DNA of 54,583 nucleotides, taken from Acidobacteriota bacterium (lineage in GTDB: Bacteria; Acidobacteriota; Terriglobia; Acidiferrales; 2-02-FULL-67-57). Below, piece after piece: positions 40,984 to 49,912 of the stretch. The stretch lies in the NCBI GenBank assembly GCA_022571295.1, contig JACZYA010000006.1, positions 1-54,583 on the forward strand, written 5' to 3'. Under the pieces are notes generated by a model that did no database searches, was not told the DNA's origin, and saw only the letters and a list, made by a program, of their open reading frames with translations. Positions within the stretch are counted from its first letter, which is position 1. Every line of letters starts with the position of its first letter. Both the position numbers and the translations under genes were made by a program.

Positions 40984-42705
40984 TTAGCTTACCGTTTCGC
41001 GAATGACTTCTTCAATGGTCGTCTGTCCGTCGGCGATCTTGATCAGCCCGCTGCGACGCAGGGTGATCATCCCCTGCTCGATGGCTTTCTTCTTGAGCTC
41101 CAGGGCCGAGGCGCCCACCAAGATCAGCTCCCGCATGTCGTCCGTGATCTCCATCACTTCGTAGAGCCCGACCCGGCCCTTGTAGCCGGTGCCGTTGCAG
41201 CGGTCGCAGCCCTTGCCCTTGAAGACCTTGTTCTTCTTAGCCTCAGTGGGGGTGTACCCAATATCAATCAGGGCTTGCGGCGGAAGGTCCTGCTGCTCTT
41301 TGCATCCGGTGCAAATGCGCCGCACCAAGCGCTGGGCGCAAATCAGGTGCACGGAAGTAGCCACCAGGAAGGGCTCGATGCCCATGTTCATCAACCGGCT
41401 GATGGTCGAAGGCGCATCGTTGGTGTGCAAGGTGGAAAGCACCAAGTGACCCGTCAGGGCCGCCTTGACTGAAATCTCCGCCGTCTCGAAATCGCGGATC
41501 TCGCCCACCAAAATGATGTTCGGGTCCTGCCGCAAGAAGGAGCGCAGCGCAGTGGCAAAGTTCAATCCAATCTGCTCCTTCATCTGCACCTGGTTGATGC
41601 CGGGCAGTTGAAACTCGACCGGATCTTCGGCGGTCATGATGTTGGTGTCGGGCTGGTTGAGGCGGGCGATGGAACTGTAGAGGGTGTTGGTCTTGCCGCT
41701 GCCGGTGGGGCCGGTCACCAACACCATCCCATACGGTTTCAGGATAGCTTCTTCAAATTTGTCCAACGACTCTTGCTCGAATCCCAGCTTGGTCATATCC
41801 AGCCGCAGGTTCTCCTTGTCCAGCAACCGCAGCACTATTTTCTCGCCGAACAAAGTGGGTAGGGTGGAGACGCGGAAGTCGAGTTCTTTCTTTTTTCCGT
41901 CCTTGCTCAGCTTGAGCATGATGCGCCCGTCCTGCGGCAGGCGCTTTTCGGAAATGTCCAGTTTGGACATGATCTTGACACGGCTGGTGACCGCGTCTTT
42001 GAGCTTCAGGGGCGGATTCATGATGGTGTGCAGCACGCCGTCAATGCGGAAGCGGATGCGGTATTCCTTCTCGTAGGGCTCGATGTGGATGTCGCTGGCG
42101 CCGCGGGTGAGCGCCTCGCTCAAGACCAAGTTCACCAACTTGATCACCGGCGCTTCTTCGGCGGCGTGCTCGAGTTCGGCAATCGAAGTCTCCGACTCCT
42201 CTTCAGCCACCTCCACGTCGCCGATGCCCCCGCCCAACTCCGCCATCACCTTGTCCAAATCCTGCTCGGGGCTGGCCTCCGACACGCCGTAGAACTTGAT
42301 GATCGCATCCTGAATGGAAGTTTCCGAGGCCACCACCGGCTCCACGTTCAAGCCGGTCATGAACTTGATGTCGTCCATGGCGAAGACATTGGTGGGGTCC
42401 ACCATCGCGATGGTGAGGGTGGAACCCACGCGGGAGAGCGGCACCACCTGATAGCGCACCGCGGTTTCCTGGGGCACCAGCTTCACTACGCCGGGATCGA
42501 CCTCGTAGTAGCTGAGATTGATGGCAGGAACACCATACTGGCGCGAGAGTACGCCCGTGATCTCATCATCGCTGATAAAGCCGAGCTTTACCAGCGCAGC
42601 TCCCAAGCGACCGCCCTCGTCCTTCTGTTGCTCGATCGCCTGCTGCAGCTGCTCTTGGCTGATGAGGTTTTCTTTAACTAGGATTTCGCCGAGTCGTGCG
42701 GACAC
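40984..42705 (-). CDS. pilB: Pilus extension ATPase PilB
   Basis: A 573-residue ATPase. The N-terminal MshEN domain starts RLGEILVKENLISQEQLQQAIEQQ and contains LVPQETAVRYQVVPL. Walker A is GPTGSGKTNT, Walker B is ILVGEIRDFETAEIS, the His box is LSTLHTNDA, and a zinc finger with CTGC and CDRC lies near the C-terminus. It starts the pil transcript. On the minus strand, GG and GC are 10 bases apart (42762-42749), a weak sigma-54-like arrangement 40 bases before the ATG. Confidence 0.96.
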   Translation of the reverse strand: MSARLGEILVKENLISQEQLQQAIEQQKDEGGRLGAALVKLGFISDDEITGVLSRQYGVPAINLSYYEVDPGVVKLVPQETAVRYQVVPLSRVGSTLTIAMVDPTNVFAMDDIKFMTGLNVEPVVASETSIQDAIIKFYGVSEASPEQDLDKVMAELGGGIGDVEVAEEESETSIAELEHAAEEAPVIKLVNLVLSEALTRGASDIHIEPYEKEYRIRFRIDGVLHTIMNPPLKLKDAVTSRVKIMSKLDISEKRLPQDGRIMLKLSKDGKKKELDFRVSTLPTLFGEKIVLRLLDKENLRLDMTKLGFEQESLDKFEEAILKPYGMVLVTGPTGSGKTNTLYSSIARLNQPDTNIMTAEDPVEFQLPGINQVQMKEQIGLNFATALRSFLRQDPNIILVGEIRDFETAEISVKAALTGHLVLSTLHTNDAPSTISRLMNMGIEPFLVATSVHLICAQRLVRRICTGCKEQQDLPPQALIDIGYTPTEAKKNKVFKGKGCDRCNGTGYKGRVGLYEVMEITDDMRELILVGASALELKKKAIEQGMITLRRSGLIKIADGQTTIEEVIRETVS

Positions 42706-42922
42706 CCTTGCGCTCCGCTAGTGTAGCCGGTTCCTGAGGGTAACCTGGGCAGCACCCGTTCCCTTCTATACCTTCCAACAATACCTATCGGCCTCCTGGC
42801 CAGAGGCAATCAGTGAATGCTAGGGAAATTCCTCCACCCTGTCAAGCAACTTAGAGGGGCAAAGGGCTGAAAAACTCGGTCGGCTTGACTTGCTTGGCAG
42901 CGGCGACTATCTTGCTTTGGTT

Positions 42923-43615
42923 ATGGCAGTTGCGCCGCGGCTCGATCGGAAAGTCCGAGGCGCCTTGCGACGGTACTACCGCCGCCTCTGGGCCCACTTC
43001 GGCCCTCAGCATTGGTGGCCGGGAGACACCCGTTTTGAGGTCATCCTGGGCGCGCTCCTCACGCAGAACACCTCCTGGAGGAACGCGGAAATGGCGCTGG
43101 GCAACTTGCGCCGCCGGCGCTTACTTTCTCCCCGCAAGCTGGGATGCCTGTCGGCCGTCCAGCTCAGCCGGCTTCTCCGGCCCTCCGGCTACTACCGGCA
43201 GAAAACCCGCACAGTGCGTAGCTTCCTGCGCTATCTGGAAAAGCGCTGTGCCGGCTCCTTGAACCGCCTGTTTCGCCAACCCACTCCTTCCTTGCGCACA
43301 GAACTCCTCTCCCTGCCCGGTGTGGGCCCGGAAACGGCCGACTCGATTCTGCTCTACGCCGGCCAGCGCCCGGTGTTCGTCATTGACGGCTACACCCGGC
43401 GGGTGCTGGACCGGCACGGACTGGCGCCGGCGGCGGCCGGCTACGCCGAGCTGCAGCATCTTTTTCAAAACAGCCTGCCCCCCGACCCGGCGCTCTACAA
43501 CGAGTACCACGCCCTGTTGGTCGCGGTCGGAAAGACCTACTGCCATCGGCAGCAACCCAACTGCCCGGCCTGCCCCTTGGGAGTGGAACTGGAGAATCGC
43601 CATGCCCGCGGCTAA
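42923..43615 (+). CDS. Endonuclease III-like HhH-GPD protein with altered active-site and cluster residues
   Basis: About 230 residues from the ATG at 42923. It has the six-helix endonuclease III layout: FEVILGALLTQNTSW, the helix-hairpin-helix LPGVGPETADSILLYAG and the catalytic-type Asp in FVIDGYTRRV. The lysine that follows the hairpin in bifunctional enzymes (GxGxKTA) is Glu here, so it is probably a monofunctional glycosylase or has other chemistry. Cysteines follow C-x6-C-x2-C, but the fourth iron-sulphur ligand is absent. It resembles the endonuclease III-related group seen in thermophiles. Its end overlaps the kinase gene by 14 bases. Confidence 0.82.
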   Translation: MAVAPRLDRKVRGALRRYYRRLWAHFGPQHWWPGDTRFEVILGALLTQNTSWRNAEMALGNLRRRRLLSPRKLGCLSAVQLSRLLRPSGYYRQKTRTVRSFLRYLEKRCAGSLNRLFRQPTPSLRTELLSLPGVGPETADSILLYAGQRPVFVIDGYTRRVLDRHGLAPAAAGYAELQHLFQNSLPPDPALYNEYHALLVAVGKTYCHRQQPNCPACPLGVELENRHARG

Positions 43616-45800
43616 GCGGCACCCTAACCGCAAATGGATCCTCCGGGGTCTGGTGTTTCTGGTCTTGCTGGGGATAGTCTTTGTCCTGGGCTCCCTCAAC
43701 GTCCCCTTCCTGCAACCGGACGAGCCCTCGGAAGTCATCCTGCTCTACGTTCTTTCCACCCTGGTCTTTCTCGCCTTCGTAATTTACGGGCTGGTTCTGA
43801 TCCGGTATCTGGCGCGGCTGTATGCGGAGCGGCGCCGCCAGGTGCTGGGGTCGCAGTTCAAAACCAAGATGGTGGCCGGAGCTTTGGCGCTGTCGCTGCT
43901 GCCCCTGCTGGCGTTGTTCTTGTTGAGTTATGCGCTGGTCAACCGCACGCTGGCCAAATGGTTCCCGCGCCCACTGGAGATCGTGCGCGACGACGCGCTC
44001 TACATCGTCGAGCACTTGCTGCGCGAGCACGAAGATCGCGCCCGCGAGCTGGCCGAAATCCTGGCAGTAAACGACGACCTGCGGAACCTGTTGGCGCGCG
44101 GCGAAGTGGAAGGCTTGCGAGACATACTGGCCAACCTGAGCCGGCCCCGCAAACTGCACTGGGTGGCAGTGCTGAATGCCTCCGACCAGCCGATTGCAAT
44201 CTATGCCCAGCCGGAGAACCGCACCGACTTACTCCCACACATTCCCCGGCTGCTGGAAGAACGGACCGCCTTTGCTTACACAATCTCGGAGGAGGTCGCC
44301 GGCAGCCACTTCAGCTTCGCCCGCGTTCGCATCGAAACGCTGGGGGGCGAATGGCTGGGAGCGCTGATTGTGGCTCAGCCGTTGGCCGCTGATTTATTTG
44401 CCAAGGCCGCTGAGATCCGGGCGGAATCGCGCGAGTACGATACCATTGCCCGCCAGCGCAAAACCTACCGCTGGCAGGCATTGTTGATCCTGCTCCTGAT
44501 CACAACTTTGCTGCTGCTGGCGACGACTTGGTCGGCGCTCTACTTGGCCAAGCAAGTCACCATTCCCATCCAGGCCCTGGCGGTGGCCACCGAGGAAGTT
44601 TCGCGCGGTAACTTCGACTACCGGATCACCACCCCGGCCCGGGATGAGCTGGGGACGCTGGTGGACTCCTTCAACCAGATGACGGCACAACTGGGGGCGA
44701 GCCGGCGCGACCTGGAGCGGGCCGTAACCGAATTGGAGCAGCGGCGTCAATGGATGGAAACCATCCAGGAAAGTATCCCCACCGGAGTGGTCACGCTCAG
44801 CCGCGACTTGCACCTCCTGAGCGCAAACGCCGCCGCCCAGAAACTCTTGCTCCGCCCGGCCAGCCCGGAAGCGAAGCTGCTGGAGCTGCTGCCCCCGGAG
44901 GCCGCCGAGGCGTGTGCCGACCTCTTCCCACAGGCCGCACAAGCGGGTCTGGCTTCCGACCAAGTTGATTTTCGCCTCAGCGACCGCATCTCCCAGGTGG
45001 CCGTCACCGTCGCGGCCTTGCGGCGCAACGGGCAAAGCGAAGGGTACGTGCTGGTGCTGGATGACCTGACCGACCTGCTCAAAGCCCAGAAGGCGGAGGC
45101 CTGGCAAGAAGTAGCACAGCGGATCGCGCACGAAATCAAGAATCCCCTCACCCCCATCCTGCTTTCGGCAGACCGGATTCGCCGCTACTTGGAGCGCCAG
45201 CAAGACGCTGACGCGGCCGAGGCGGGCCGCTACCATGACCTGATTGCCGAATGCGCGCGCCTGATCGGGCAGGAAGTAAATAGCCTGAATAAATTGGTAG
45301 ATGAATTCTCCCGCTTTGCGCGCTTCCCGCTGGTCAAGCCGGTGCCGACCCAACTCAACCAGATTGTCGAGAGCACGCTGGCCTTTTACCGGGACAAGAT
45401 CAACGGTGTACAGTTGCGCACCCAGCTGGCCCCCGACCTGCCGCTGATTGCCGCCGACCCCGACCTGCTGCGTCGAGTCGTAACCAACCTGGTCCACAAC
45501 GCCACCGAAGCCGTGGCGCAGGAAGAGCGCAAGGACATTGAGATCCGCACGCGGGCGCTGACCGCCAAACACGCGGTCGAGCTGACGGTGACCGACACCG
45601 GGCCGGGCATCTCGCCGGAAAACAAACAGCGCCTCTTTCTTCCTTTCTTCTCCACCAAAAGCAGCGGGATGGGCCTGGGGCTTGCGATCGTCAACCGCAT
45701 CGTGGCCGAACACCACGGAAACATTCGCGTCGAAGACAACCACCCGCACGGGGCCCGGTTTGTAGTTGAACTTCCCACCGAGAGGCCCTCCGCCGGCTGA
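43602..45800 (+). CDS. ntrY: Membrane sensor histidine kinase, NtrY-like
   Basis: A 732-residue protein from the ATG at 43602, with GGAGAA upstream. Two N-terminal hydrophobic spans are followed by a third at about 90-110, a long periplasmic or juxtamembrane domain, and another span at about 290-310 (LLILLLITTLLLLATTWSALYL). Then come HAMP (ALAVATEEVSRGNFDY), a PAS-like domain and HisKA with IAHEIKNPLTPILLSADRI, the NtrY-type H-box. HATPase boxes NLVHNATEAV, DTGPGI and GMGLGLAIV end it. The regulator gene starts 5 bp later. NtrY partners control nitrogen or redox responses in Proteobacteria; the signal here is unknown. Confidence 0.9.
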   Translation: MPAAKRHPNRKWILRGLVFLVLLGIVFVLGSLNVPFLQPDEPSEVILLYVLSTLVFLAFVIYGLVLIRYLARLYAERRRQVLGSQFKTKMVAGALALSLLPLLALFLLSYALVNRTLAKWFPRPLEIVRDDALYIVEHLLREHEDRARELAEILAVNDDLRNLLARGEVEGLRDILANLSRPRKLHWVAVLNASDQPIAIYAQPENRTDLLPHIPRLLEERTAFAYTISEEVAGSHFSFARVRIETLGGEWLGALIVAQPLAADLFAKAAEIRAESREYDTIARQRKTYRWQALLILLLITTLLLLATTWSALYLAKQVTIPIQALAVATEEVSRGNFDYRITTPARDELGTLVDSFNQMTAQLGASRRDLERAVTELEQRRQWMETIQESIPTGVVTLSRDLHLLSANAAAQKLLLRPASPEAKLLELLPPEAAEACADLFPQAAQAGLASDQVDFRLSDRISQVAVTVAALRRNGQSEGYVLVLDDLTDLLKAQKAEAWQEVAQRIAHEIKNPLTPILLSADRIRRYLERQQDADAAEAGRYHDLIAECARLIGQEVNSLNKLVDEFSRFARFPLVKPVPTQLNQIVESTLAFYRDKINGVQLRTQLAPDLPLIAADPDLLRRVVTNLVHNATEAVAQEERKDIEIRTRALTAKHAVELTVTDTGPGISPENKQRLFLPFFSTKSSGMGLGLAIVNRIVAEHHGNIRVEDNHPHGARFVVELPTERPSAG

Positions 45801-45805
45801 CCGCT

Positions 45806-47164
45806 ATGCCCGCCCCCTCCATCCTGATCGTGGACGACGAAGCCAGCATCTGCACTTCGTTGCAGGCGATTCTCCGCGAAGAAGGCTGGCAGGCCGACGC
45901 CCTCCCCAGCGGAGAAGAATGCCTGAAGGCCGCGAACAAGAACCGGTACGACTTGGTCTTGCTGGACGTCTGGTTGCAGGGAATCGACGGACTGGAAGTG
46001 TTGCGTCAACTCAAGCAACAAGAGGACGCACCGGTGGTGATTATGATCTCCGGCCACGGAACCATCGAAACCGCCGTCAAGGCCACCAAGCTGGGCGCCT
46101 TTGACTTTCTGGAAAAACCGCTGACGATGGAGAAAACCGTCCTATTGGTGCGCCACGCCCTCGAACACCTGCGCCTGGCGCAGGAAAACCGGCAACTGCG
46201 CGAGCAGCTCCGCACCCGCTACCGCATCGTGGGGAAAAGCATCCCCATGAAGGCGCTGCGGCAACAGTTGGCGCTGGCGGCGCCCACCAACGGGCGCGTG
46301 CTCATCTACGGGGAAAGCGGCACCGGGAAAGAACTGGTGGCGCGCGCGCTCCATGCCGGCTCGCTGCGGGCCGGACAACCGCTGGTGGAAGTGAACTGCG
46401 CCGCCATCCCCGACGAGCTGATCGAAAGCGAGCTCTTCGGCCACCGGCGGGGCGCCTTCACCGGCGCCACCGACGATAAGATCGGCAAGTTCCAGCAGGC
46501 CGACGGCGGCACGCTTTTCCTGGACGAGGTCGGCGATATGAGCCTGCGCACCCAGTCCAAGGTGCTGCGGGTGCTGGAGGAGCAACGGATCGAACCCCTG
46601 GGAAGCAACCGCAGCATCCAGGTGGACACGCGGGTGATTGCCGCCACCAACAAAAACCTGGAAGAGGAAATGGCGCACGGACGGTTCCGCGAAGACCTCT
46701 TCTACCGCCTGAATGTGGTTCCCTTCCATGTGCCCGCCCTGCGCGAGCGCGCGGAAGACATTCCCTTGCTGGCAGACTACTTCTTGGAACAATTCGCCAG
46801 CGCCTACGGCCGGCGGAAAAAAGAATTGGCGCCCGACGCGCTGGAGGTGTTGCAGAGCTACCCTTGGCCGGGCAATGTGCGGGAGCTCAAGAACATGATT
46901 GAACGGCTGGTCATCATGGCTCCGCAAGACCGCATTCGGAAGAGCCACCTTCCGCCGGAGCTCTCCCGCGGCCGCGGACGTGCTCCTGCCATGGCGGCTA
47001 CACTGGAAGAAGCGCGAACGAACTCCGACCGCCAGTTCATTCAGCGCAAGCTGGAAGAAAACCGATGGAACGTGACCCGCACCGCGGCGGCGATTGGCGT
47101 GGAGCGCTCGCACCTGCACCGCAAGATGCGGGCGCTGGGCATCAGTCCGCAGCGCAACACCTAG
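45806..47164 (+). CDS. ntrX: Sigma-54 response regulator, NtrX-like
   Basis: A 452-residue NtrC-family regulator. The receiver domain contains ILIVDDEASIC and phosphoacceptor Asp54 (VLLDVWLQGIDG). The AAA+ domain has GESGTGKE, GAFTGAT and TLFLDEVGD, and the Fis-type helix-turn-helix is TRTAAAIGVERSHLHRKMRALGI, which closely matches NtrX ends. VWLQG after the Asp is characteristic of NtrX. It is the second sigma-54 activator in this window, besides PilR. Confidence 0.93.
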   Translation: MPAPSILIVDDEASICTSLQAILREEGWQADALPSGEECLKAANKNRYDLVLLDVWLQGIDGLEVLRQLKQQEDAPVVIMISGHGTIETAVKATKLGAFDFLEKPLTMEKTVLLVRHALEHLRLAQENRQLREQLRTRYRIVGKSIPMKALRQQLALAAPTNGRVLIYGESGTGKELVARALHAGSLRAGQPLVEVNCAAIPDELIESELFGHRRGAFTGATDDKIGKFQQADGGTLFLDEVGDMSLRTQSKVLRVLEEQRIEPLGSNRSIQVDTRVIAATNKNLEEEMAHGRFREDLFYRLNVVPFHVPALRERAEDIPLLADYFLEQFASAYGRRKKELAPDALEVLQSYPWPGNVRELKNMIERLVIMAPQDRIRKSHLPPELSRGRGRAPAMAATLEEARTNSDRQFIQRKLEENRWNVTRTAAAIGVERSHLHRKMRALGISPQRNT

Positions 47165-47283
47165 ACCGCCCCGGGCGCGGCCAGCGCCCATACGGGCCGC
47201 CGCTACCCAATCATACCCACAGGCACAAGTCCTTCGGCAGGCAGGGCAGACAGGCACCTCTTCCGAACAATCAAATTTGAGAT

Positions 47284-48177
47284 TTAGACGCTTCCCTGGC
47301 GCCAGTCAATCAACTGGCGCACTTCTTCGCGGTCCTGCCACCCTTCTCGGGTTTTGACGAAGAGCTCCAGATAGACCTTGCGGCCCAGCAGTTGCTCCAG
47401 CTCGACCCGGGCGGCGCGCCCGACCCTTTTCAACCGTTGCCCCTGGGCGCCGATCACGATCCCTTTCTGCTGGGGCCGTTCGACGAAGATGGTGGCGTGG
47501 ATGCGCACCAAGCTCTCCCCCTCTTCATACTTTTCCACCACCACCGCGGTGGCGTAGGGCACCTCCTCGCGCATCTCTTGGAACAGTTTTTCCCGCACCC
47601 GCTCGGCCGCCACGAAACGCTCCGGTTGATCGGTCAAGGTATCAGGCGGAAAATAGCGCGGCCCTTCCGGCAGGTACTCGATAGTTTTTTGCTCCAGCAG
47701 CGGAAGATTTTCTCTCCGCAAAGCGGAGACGGGGATGTATTCGGCAAAGTCAAACTGCCGGCGGTAGTGCTCAATGCGTGGCAGCAAAACTCGTTTGTCC
47801 ATCCGATCAATCTTGTTCAGCACCAGGAAGCTGGGCCGCTGGGCCGTGCGGGCCAGCTCGACTGCAATCTTGTCCTCCGTGCTCGGTTCGCGGCTGGCGT
47901 CCACCACCAGCAGAATCAGGTTAACGCCCTCCAAGGCCTGCTGCACTGCCCCCATCATCTCGCGGTTCAAGCGCGAGAGCGGACGGTGGGTGCCGGGCGT
48001 ATCCACAAAGATGATTTGCGCCTGCTCGCGCGTCAGCACGCCTTGCAGGTAGGTGCGGGTGGTCTGGGGCTTGGCCGACACGATGGCCACCTTGGCCCCC
48101 ACCAGCGCGTTCAGGAGGGTGGACTTGCCGGTGTTGGGCTTGCCCAGGAGCGTGACAAAACCCGAGCGAAAGCTCAT
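47284..48177 (-). CDS. era: GTPase Era
   Basis: A 297-residue essential GTPase that binds 16S rRNA during 30S maturation. G1 is GKPNTGKSTL, G2 includes QTTRTYLQG, G3 DTPGTH, and G4 LNKID. The C-terminal KH domain has IGAQGQRLKRVGRAARVELEQLLGRKVYLELFVKT, typical of Era. Its start overlaps the CorC stop as ATGA. It converges with ntrX across a 119-bp gap. Confidence 0.97.
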   Translation of the reverse strand: MSFRSGFVTLLGKPNTGKSTLLNALVGAKVAIVSAKPQTTRTYLQGVLTREQAQIIFVDTPGTHRPLSRLNREMMGAVQQALEGVNLILLVVDASREPSTEDKIAVELARTAQRPSFLVLNKIDRMDKRVLLPRIEHYRRQFDFAEYIPVSALRRENLPLLEQKTIEYLPEGPRYFPPDTLTDQPERFVAAERVREKLFQEMREEVPYATAVVVEKYEEGESLVRIHATIFVERPQQKGIVIGAQGQRLKRVGRAARVELEQLLGRKVYLELFVKTREGWQDREEVRQLIDWRQGSV

Positions 48178-49487
48178 CGTGCGAGTTGGTGCTTGCGGTT
48201 CTTTCTGCCGGGTGCCCCGGCGGGAACAGGCGCGGGCAGCACAACCACGCGCAAACGGACGACGCGGCGCGGCGTCGCTTCCAGCACTTCCACCCGCAGC
48301 CCTGCACGCTCAAGGGTCTCGCCGGACTTGGGAACGTAGCCGAACCAGGTGTGCACCAGCCCGGCGAAGGTAGTGGTCGCGCGGGCCTCCAGTGATACAC
48401 CCAGCCACTCCCGCAGTCGTTCGAGCGGGATGCCGGCCCGAACCAGATAGACGTTTTCCGACTCGCGCACCACTTCGGCGCGGCGGACCTGGTCGGCGTC
48501 GTTGATCTCTCCGATGATTTCCTCGGCCAAATCCTTGACGGTGATCAAGCCGGCCACGCTGCCGTACTCGTCCACCACCATCGCCATCTGCTGCATTTCC
48601 CGCTGCAACTCGCGCACCAGCTCCACCACCGGCTTTGTCTCCGGCACAGACAGCACCGGGCGCACCAACTCACCCACGCGGCGCGTCTGCGCCTGACTCT
48701 CCGGAACTTCCAACAACTGGCGCACATGCACCACGCCCTGCAGGTCGTCCAGGTTCTTGCCGAAGACCGGCAGGCGGGAAAAATGCTTCTCGCGAATGAG
48801 CGACCGGAGCTCGGCCAGCGTGGCGCTGGCCGCGATGCTGACAATCTCGGGCCGGGGCGTCATCACGTCCCGCGCCGTCTTGTCGGCGAACTCCAGCACC
48901 GAAGCGATCAGCGGGACATCTTCTTTTTCAATAATGCCGCGCTCCTGGCCTTCTTCCACCAAGTCCTCGATGGCCTGGGCCTGCTCCTCCGGTTCCGGCG
49001 CTTCGTCCTCCTCCGCCAGATGGAGCAGCGAAACAAAGAAACCATAGAGAAGCAGCAAGGGCAGCACGCCGTAGCCGAAGCCGCGCAGCAGCGGCACCAG
49101 CGGAACCAACCAATTCCCGTTGGTGCGGCTGAGCAACACGTAGGGCACAAACTGGTAGGTGAGCAAAATCTGCAACACCACAAAGAACACGGTTTCAAAA
49201 ACCGCGCGCGCCGCGCTGGCGGCAGCGCTCTCCACCGCAAACCCAATCGCCAGCGCCACCAGAACCAACGTGAGTTGAGAGAGAAGCGCAAAGGTCTGCA
49301 AAGCGCGGCGCGGCTCCAGCTTGAAGCGCGGCGCCACCTGATCGTGAAAGTTCTCCAGGTGGGCGCGCAGGCGCCGCGTGGGGCCGCGGCCTTTCTCCTG
49401 GTAGAGCCGATGGACGTAGCTGAACAACGCCAGAAAGAACGTGAGCGCGGCAATCACTAAGCCGTGCAGCATGACTTCGGTCGGCAT
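48174..49487 (-). CDS. CBS-pair membrane protein of the CNNM/CorC (hemolysin C-like) family
   Basis: A 437-residue protein. The first 180 residues contain four hydrophobic segments but match the usual DUF21/CNNM domain poorly. An acidic linker (EEDEAPEPEEQAQAIEDLVEEG) precedes the CBS pair at about 205-325 (ARDVMTPRPEIVSI, RLPVFGKNLDDLQGVVHVR, MAMVVDEYGSVAGLITVKDLAEEIIGEI). The CorC_HlyC domain at the end follows. Members of the family regulate Mg2+ transport or act as Mg/Co exporters. It stands in the conserved ybeZ-ybeY-corC-era order. Confidence 0.88.
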   Translation of the reverse strand: MPTEVMLHGLVIAALTFFLALFSYVHRLYQEKGRGPTRRLRAHLENFHDQVAPRFKLEPRRALQTFALLSQLTLVLVALAIGFAVESAAASAARAVFETVFFVVLQILLTYQFVPYVLLSRTNGNWLVPLVPLLRGFGYGVLPLLLLYGFFVSLLHLAEEDEAPEPEEQAQAIEDLVEEGQERGIIEKEDVPLIASVLEFADKTARDVMTPRPEIVSIAASATLAELRSLIREKHFSRLPVFGKNLDDLQGVVHVRQLLEVPESQAQTRRVGELVRPVLSVPETKPVVELVRELQREMQQMAMVVDEYGSVAGLITVKDLAEEIIGEINDADQVRRAEVVRESENVYLVRAGIPLERLREWLGVSLEARATTTFAGLVHTWFGYVPKSGETLERAGLRVEVLEATPRRVVRLRVVVLPAPVPAGAPGRKNRKHQLAR

Positions 49488-49493
49488 GGTCGG

Positions 49494-49895
49494 TTACTCC
49501 AATCCCAGTCGACGGCGCAGGGTGTGCTCGCGCCGGGCCATTTGTCCGCGATCGGTTTCGTGATCATAACCGAGCAGGTGCAAGACGCCGTGCAGCAGCA
49601 AAAGTTTGACTTCTTCCTCGACGCGGTGGCGGTAGTGGCGGGCCTGGCGACGGGCGGTGGGGGCGGAGATCACTACTTCGCCCAAGTAGCCATTCTCCCG
49701 CAGGGGGAAGGAGAGCACGTCAGTGACGGCCGAACGCTTGCGGTAGCGGCGGTTCAACTCCCGGATGCGGCGGTCGCTGACCAGCACGGCGGAGAAGCTC
49801 TCCGGCGGGAGACGCAAGACGCGCCGCAGGTGAACGAAAAACGCAGATAAGTCGTCTTCGTCCACGGAGACGCGACGCTGGCGGTTGGCGAACAT
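49494..49895 (-). CDS. ybeY: Endoribonuclease YbeY (rRNA maturation factor)
   Basis: A 133-residue zinc-dependent RNase for 16S rRNA 3' end maturation and ribosome quality control. The metal site is in LLHGVLHLLGYDHETD (H-x3-H-x5-H), preceded by the conserved RELNRRYRKRSAVTDVLSFPL. It is shorter than E. coli YbeY but complete for the family. The phoH gene is 17 bp upstream. Confidence 0.95.
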   Translation of the reverse strand: MFANRQRRVSVDEDDLSAFFVHLRRVLRLPPESFSAVLVSDRRIRELNRRYRKRSAVTDVLSFPLRENGYLGEVVISAPTARRQARHYRHRVEEEVKLLLLHGVLHLLGYDHETDRGQMARREHTLRRRLGLE

Positions 49896-49912
49896 GGGGA
49901 CGTTGTCTCGGG

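Noticed and set aside
47165-47283. Rho-independent terminator between ntrX and era
   Set aside because: The GC-rich stretch does not form a clean stem followed by T residues.
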